NCBI GenBank assembly: GCA_900552155.1
Contig: URYU01000084.1
Coordinates: 1-7,550 of the forward strand
Length of the DNA: 7,550 nucleotides
Direction of reading: 5' to 3'
DNA from: an uncultured Collinsella sp.
Lineage (GTDB): Bacteria; Actinomycetota; Coriobacteriia; Coriobacteriales; Coriobacteriaceae
The notes under the pieces are model-generated. The model ran no database searches. It saw nothing but the letters and a program-made list of their open reading frames with translations, and was not told where the DNA came from. This document shows, piece after piece, positions 6,111 through 7,550 of this stretch; positions within the stretch are counted from its first letter, which is position 1, and every line of letters starts with the position of its first letter. A program made the position numbers and the translations under genes.

Positions 6111-6950
6111 ATGGCACCTTCAGCTTCGAAAGCAACACCTATGATCGGAACCCGCACCTCATCGTCCTACACCCCGCATGTCGACGTCGACCCCGCCGAC
6201 CGCCCACTCATCCTCGTCGCACCGCGCTGGGAAGAGGCAGAGCCGTTTTTAACCGAGATGCTCTCCCCCAACGAGGAAATCGCAAGTGTCTTTGTCGATG
6301 CCATTCTTGCCGCCGGCGGCCTGCCGCTGCAGATGTCCATCACCGAGGACATTGAGGTTATCCGTCATTACGTCGATATCGCCGACGGCATCGCTATTCC
6401 CGGCGGCCCGGACGTCAACCCCAAGCGCTGGGGCGACGAGCGCCCCTACGACCCCACGCTGTGCTGCGAGATTCGCGACCGTTTTGAGTTTAAGCTGGTT
6501 AACGAGGTGCTTCGCGCCAAGAAGCCGCTCTTTACCACCTGCCGAGGCACGCAGCTGCTCAATGTCGCCACCGGCGGCACCCTGTGCATGGACGTGCCGA
6601 GCCTGGGTGCGCGCGAGGGCCGCACGCAGTGGCGCCATACCCACGTGCTCAACGATCCCGTGCACCCCGTCGAGGTCGTGCCGGGCTCGCTGCTGGAGCG
6701 CGCGGTTGGCGGTCACAGGCTGATCCAGACCAACTCGGCACATCACTGCTGCGTCGACCGTCTGGGTAAAAGCACGCGCTTGGTCGCCAAGGCAACCGAC
6801 GGCGTTCCCGAGTGCATCGAGGTCGAAGGCCAGCCATTCTGCCTGGGCGTGCAATGGCACCCTGAGTACACGTGGAAGACGCTCGAGACCGACTTTAACC
6901 TCTGGAAGTCGTTTGTCGAGGCAGCGGCCAAGGTTAAACAGGCCCTCTAG
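6111..6950 (+). CDS. Gamma-glutamyl-gamma-aminobutyrate hydrolase family protein (class I glutamine amidotransferase-like, peptidase C26)
   Basis: This probable hydrolase of gamma-glutamyl amides has 279 residues from the first ATG. Active-site elements are all visible: the PGGPDVNP loop (97-104), nucleophile Cys144 in TTCRGTQLLN, NSAHHCCVD (208-216), and the catalytic His250 and Glu252 in GVQWHPE. This pattern matches the PuuD-like group that cleaves gamma-glutamyl-GABA or related compounds, rather than biosynthetic amidotransferase subunits, because there is no attached synthase domain. The family core begins near RPLILVAP (31-38), so the first 30 residues are an extension or the true start is the ATG at 6141. 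Neither start has a clear ribosome-binding site. Placement 57 bp behind a glutamate-type importer suggests that its substrate enters through that transporter or that it supplies glutamate. Substrate is unproven. Confidence 0.88.
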   Translation: MAPSASKATPMIGTRTSSSYTPHVDVDPADRPLILVAPRWEEAEPFLTEMLSPNEEIASVFVDAILAAGGLPLQMSITEDIEVIRHYVDIADGIAIPGGPDVNPKRWGDERPYDPTLCCEIRDRFEFKLVNEVLRAKKPLFTTCRGTQLLNVATGGTLCMDVPSLGAREGRTQWRHTHVLNDPVHPVEVVPGSLLERAVGGHRLIQTNSAHHCCVDRLGKSTRLVAKATDGVPECIEVEGQPFCLGVQWHPEYTWKTLETDFNLWKSFVEAAAKVKQAL

Positions 6951-6971
6951 CCAGCGAACAACAAAACAGAT

Positions 6972-7013
6972 AAGGGCGCCCCGCCGGCCACATGGTCCGG
7001 CGGGGCGCCCTTT
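6972..7013. terminator. Strong bidirectional terminator between convergent genes
   Basis: AAGGGCGCCCCGCCGG (6972-6987) and CCGGCGGGGCGCCCTT (6997-7012) form a perfect 16-bp stem with a 9-nt loop. The plus strand continues with TTT, and the minus strand continues into a T-rich stretch (TTATCTGTTTTGTT). It can thus end both the plus-strand hydrolase transcript and the minus-strand Hpt transcript. Confidence 0.93.
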
Positions 7014-7055
7014 CACCTATATGTGGCCGGCAAGCAGCCCAAGGCTCGCAAGCTC

Positions 7056-7412
7056 TTATTCAGCCGCCTCGCGCAAGGCCGACAACGTGGCCGCATATTG
7101 CTGCTGCAGCGCATGCATTCCCTCGCGAGCGCCGTCAACGGTATCGGCGCCGCGCAGCGCCTCGGTCACCACGACCGCCGGCTCGTACAGATTATCGAAT
7201 CCCAGGTTCTGGCTCACGCCCTTGAGCGTGTGCGCTGCCATAAACGCACCTTCGGCGTCTCCCGCCGCCATGGCGGCCTCCAGCTTGTCCATGCTCTCGT
7301 CATCCAAAAACTTGAGGGCAAAGCGGGCAAGCATTTCCTCGCCCATCAGCCGAGCGCATGCGTCATCATAATTGGCGCCGATCTTCTCATACGCCTCACG
7401 CATGGAAATCAT
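7056..7412 (-). CDS. Stand-alone Hpt (histidine phosphotransfer) domain protein
   Basis: This 118-residue, mainly helical, soluble protein consists of little more than one Hpt domain. The phosphorylation motif is AHTLKGVSQNLGF (60-72), with His61 as the phosphoacceptor and Lys64-Gly65 in the usual positions. Such proteins shuttle phosphoryl groups between receiver domains in multistep phosphorelays. It has no kinase or receiver domain of its own. The start ATG at 7412 is supported by AAAGGAG (7421-7428 on the minus strand); the next Met, four codons in, would be too far from it. It lies 23 bp behind the stop of an upstream gene whose visible end resembles a signalling protein, so the two are probably co-transcribed. 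The transcript ends at the shared terminator at 6972-7013. Confidence 0.9.
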   Translation of the reverse strand: MISMREAYEKIGANYDDACARLMGEEMLARFALKFLDDESMDKLEAAMAAGDAEGAFMAAHTLKGVSQNLGFDNLYEPAVVVTEALRGADTVDGAREGMHALQQQYAATLSALREAAE

Positions 7413-7435
7413 GGATTAAAACTCCTTTGGTCAAA

Positions 7436-7550
7436 CTAAATCGTGGGAAACGCGACGACGTCGGCGGGGCGCGCCAACGTCTCGGCGATACGGTCTTGCA
7501 CCTCGAGCAGGCAGTCGAGCAACAGCGGGATAAAGGTGCCGCACTTACCG
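7436..7550 (-). CDS. C-terminal end of a probable signalling protein (HD-type response regulator), partial
   Basis: The minus-strand frame open from the window edge encodes 37 residues, including GKCGTFIPLLLDCLLEVQDR and ending DVVAFPTI, before TAG at 7438-7436. A CGxFxPLLLxCLL tail resembles, from memory, the C-terminus of response regulators with an HD or HD-GYP-like output domain, where FNP is common and FIP is seen here. Most of the gene lies outside the window, so receiver and catalytic motifs cannot be checked. The ribosome-binding site of the Hpt gene lies immediately after its stop, which supports one operon and a shared phosphorelay. The coding call is good; the family is tentative. 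Confidence 0.55.
   Translation of the reverse strand, partial: GKCGTFIPLLLDCLLEVQDRIAETLARPADVVAFPTI

Noticed and set aside
6249..7016. 255-codon open frame on the minus strand
   Set aside because: It is antisense to the C26 hydrolase, whose catalytic residues are intact, and it would begin inside the shared terminator region.

Overview
This GC-rich, densely coded stretch looks like a chromosomal segment of a high-GC Gram-positive gut anaerobe. The glutamate-type ABC transporter resembles the GluABCD systems of actinobacteria, and the overall style (single-subunit DXS-like enzyme, HD-type signalling proteins, Hpt protein) fits Coriobacteriia such as Collinsella. The taxon is an inference from protein style and base composition, not from a marker gene.

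Layout. Positions 1-160 (minus) hold the first 53 codons of a probable HD-domain phosphohydrolase, divergent from a DXS-like thiamine-diphosphate enzyme at 389-2170 (plus), which ends in a perfect 13-bp-stem terminator. Positions 2211-2628 contain no gene but do contain a striking array: six copies of a 15-bp motif (TCTCAATCTGTAACA and its complement) in strictly alternating orientation, stepping 40-41 bp, with unrelated 25-26-nt spacers. A separate hairpin and a good sigma70-type promoter (TTGACC-18-TATAAC) follow. That promoter drives a four-gene amino-acid ABC transporter, 2629-6053: lipoprotein binding protein, attenuator-like hairpin, two permeases overlapping by ATGA, and ATPase. A class I glutamine-amidotransferase-like hydrolase of the gamma-glutamyl-GABA hydrolase (C26) family follows at 6111-6950 and ends in a 16-bp-stem terminator shared with a convergent minus-strand operon. 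That operon is the C-terminal end of a probable response regulator with an HD-type output domain (7436-7550), followed by a small stand-alone Hpt phosphotransfer protein (7056-7412).

How the genes fit together. The transporter probably imports glutamate or a related acidic or gamma-glutamyl compound. The hydrolase downstream could release glutamate from gamma-glutamyl amides, so the two may form one nutrient-scavenging unit. The DXS-like enzyme keeps the thiamine-diphosphate chemistry residues but appears to have lost several acceptor-phosphate-binding residues of true DXS, so its substrate is uncertain. The alternating repeat array is the least explained element in the window. It resembles BIME/REPIN-type palindromic repeats or a helically phased operator array more than CRISPR.
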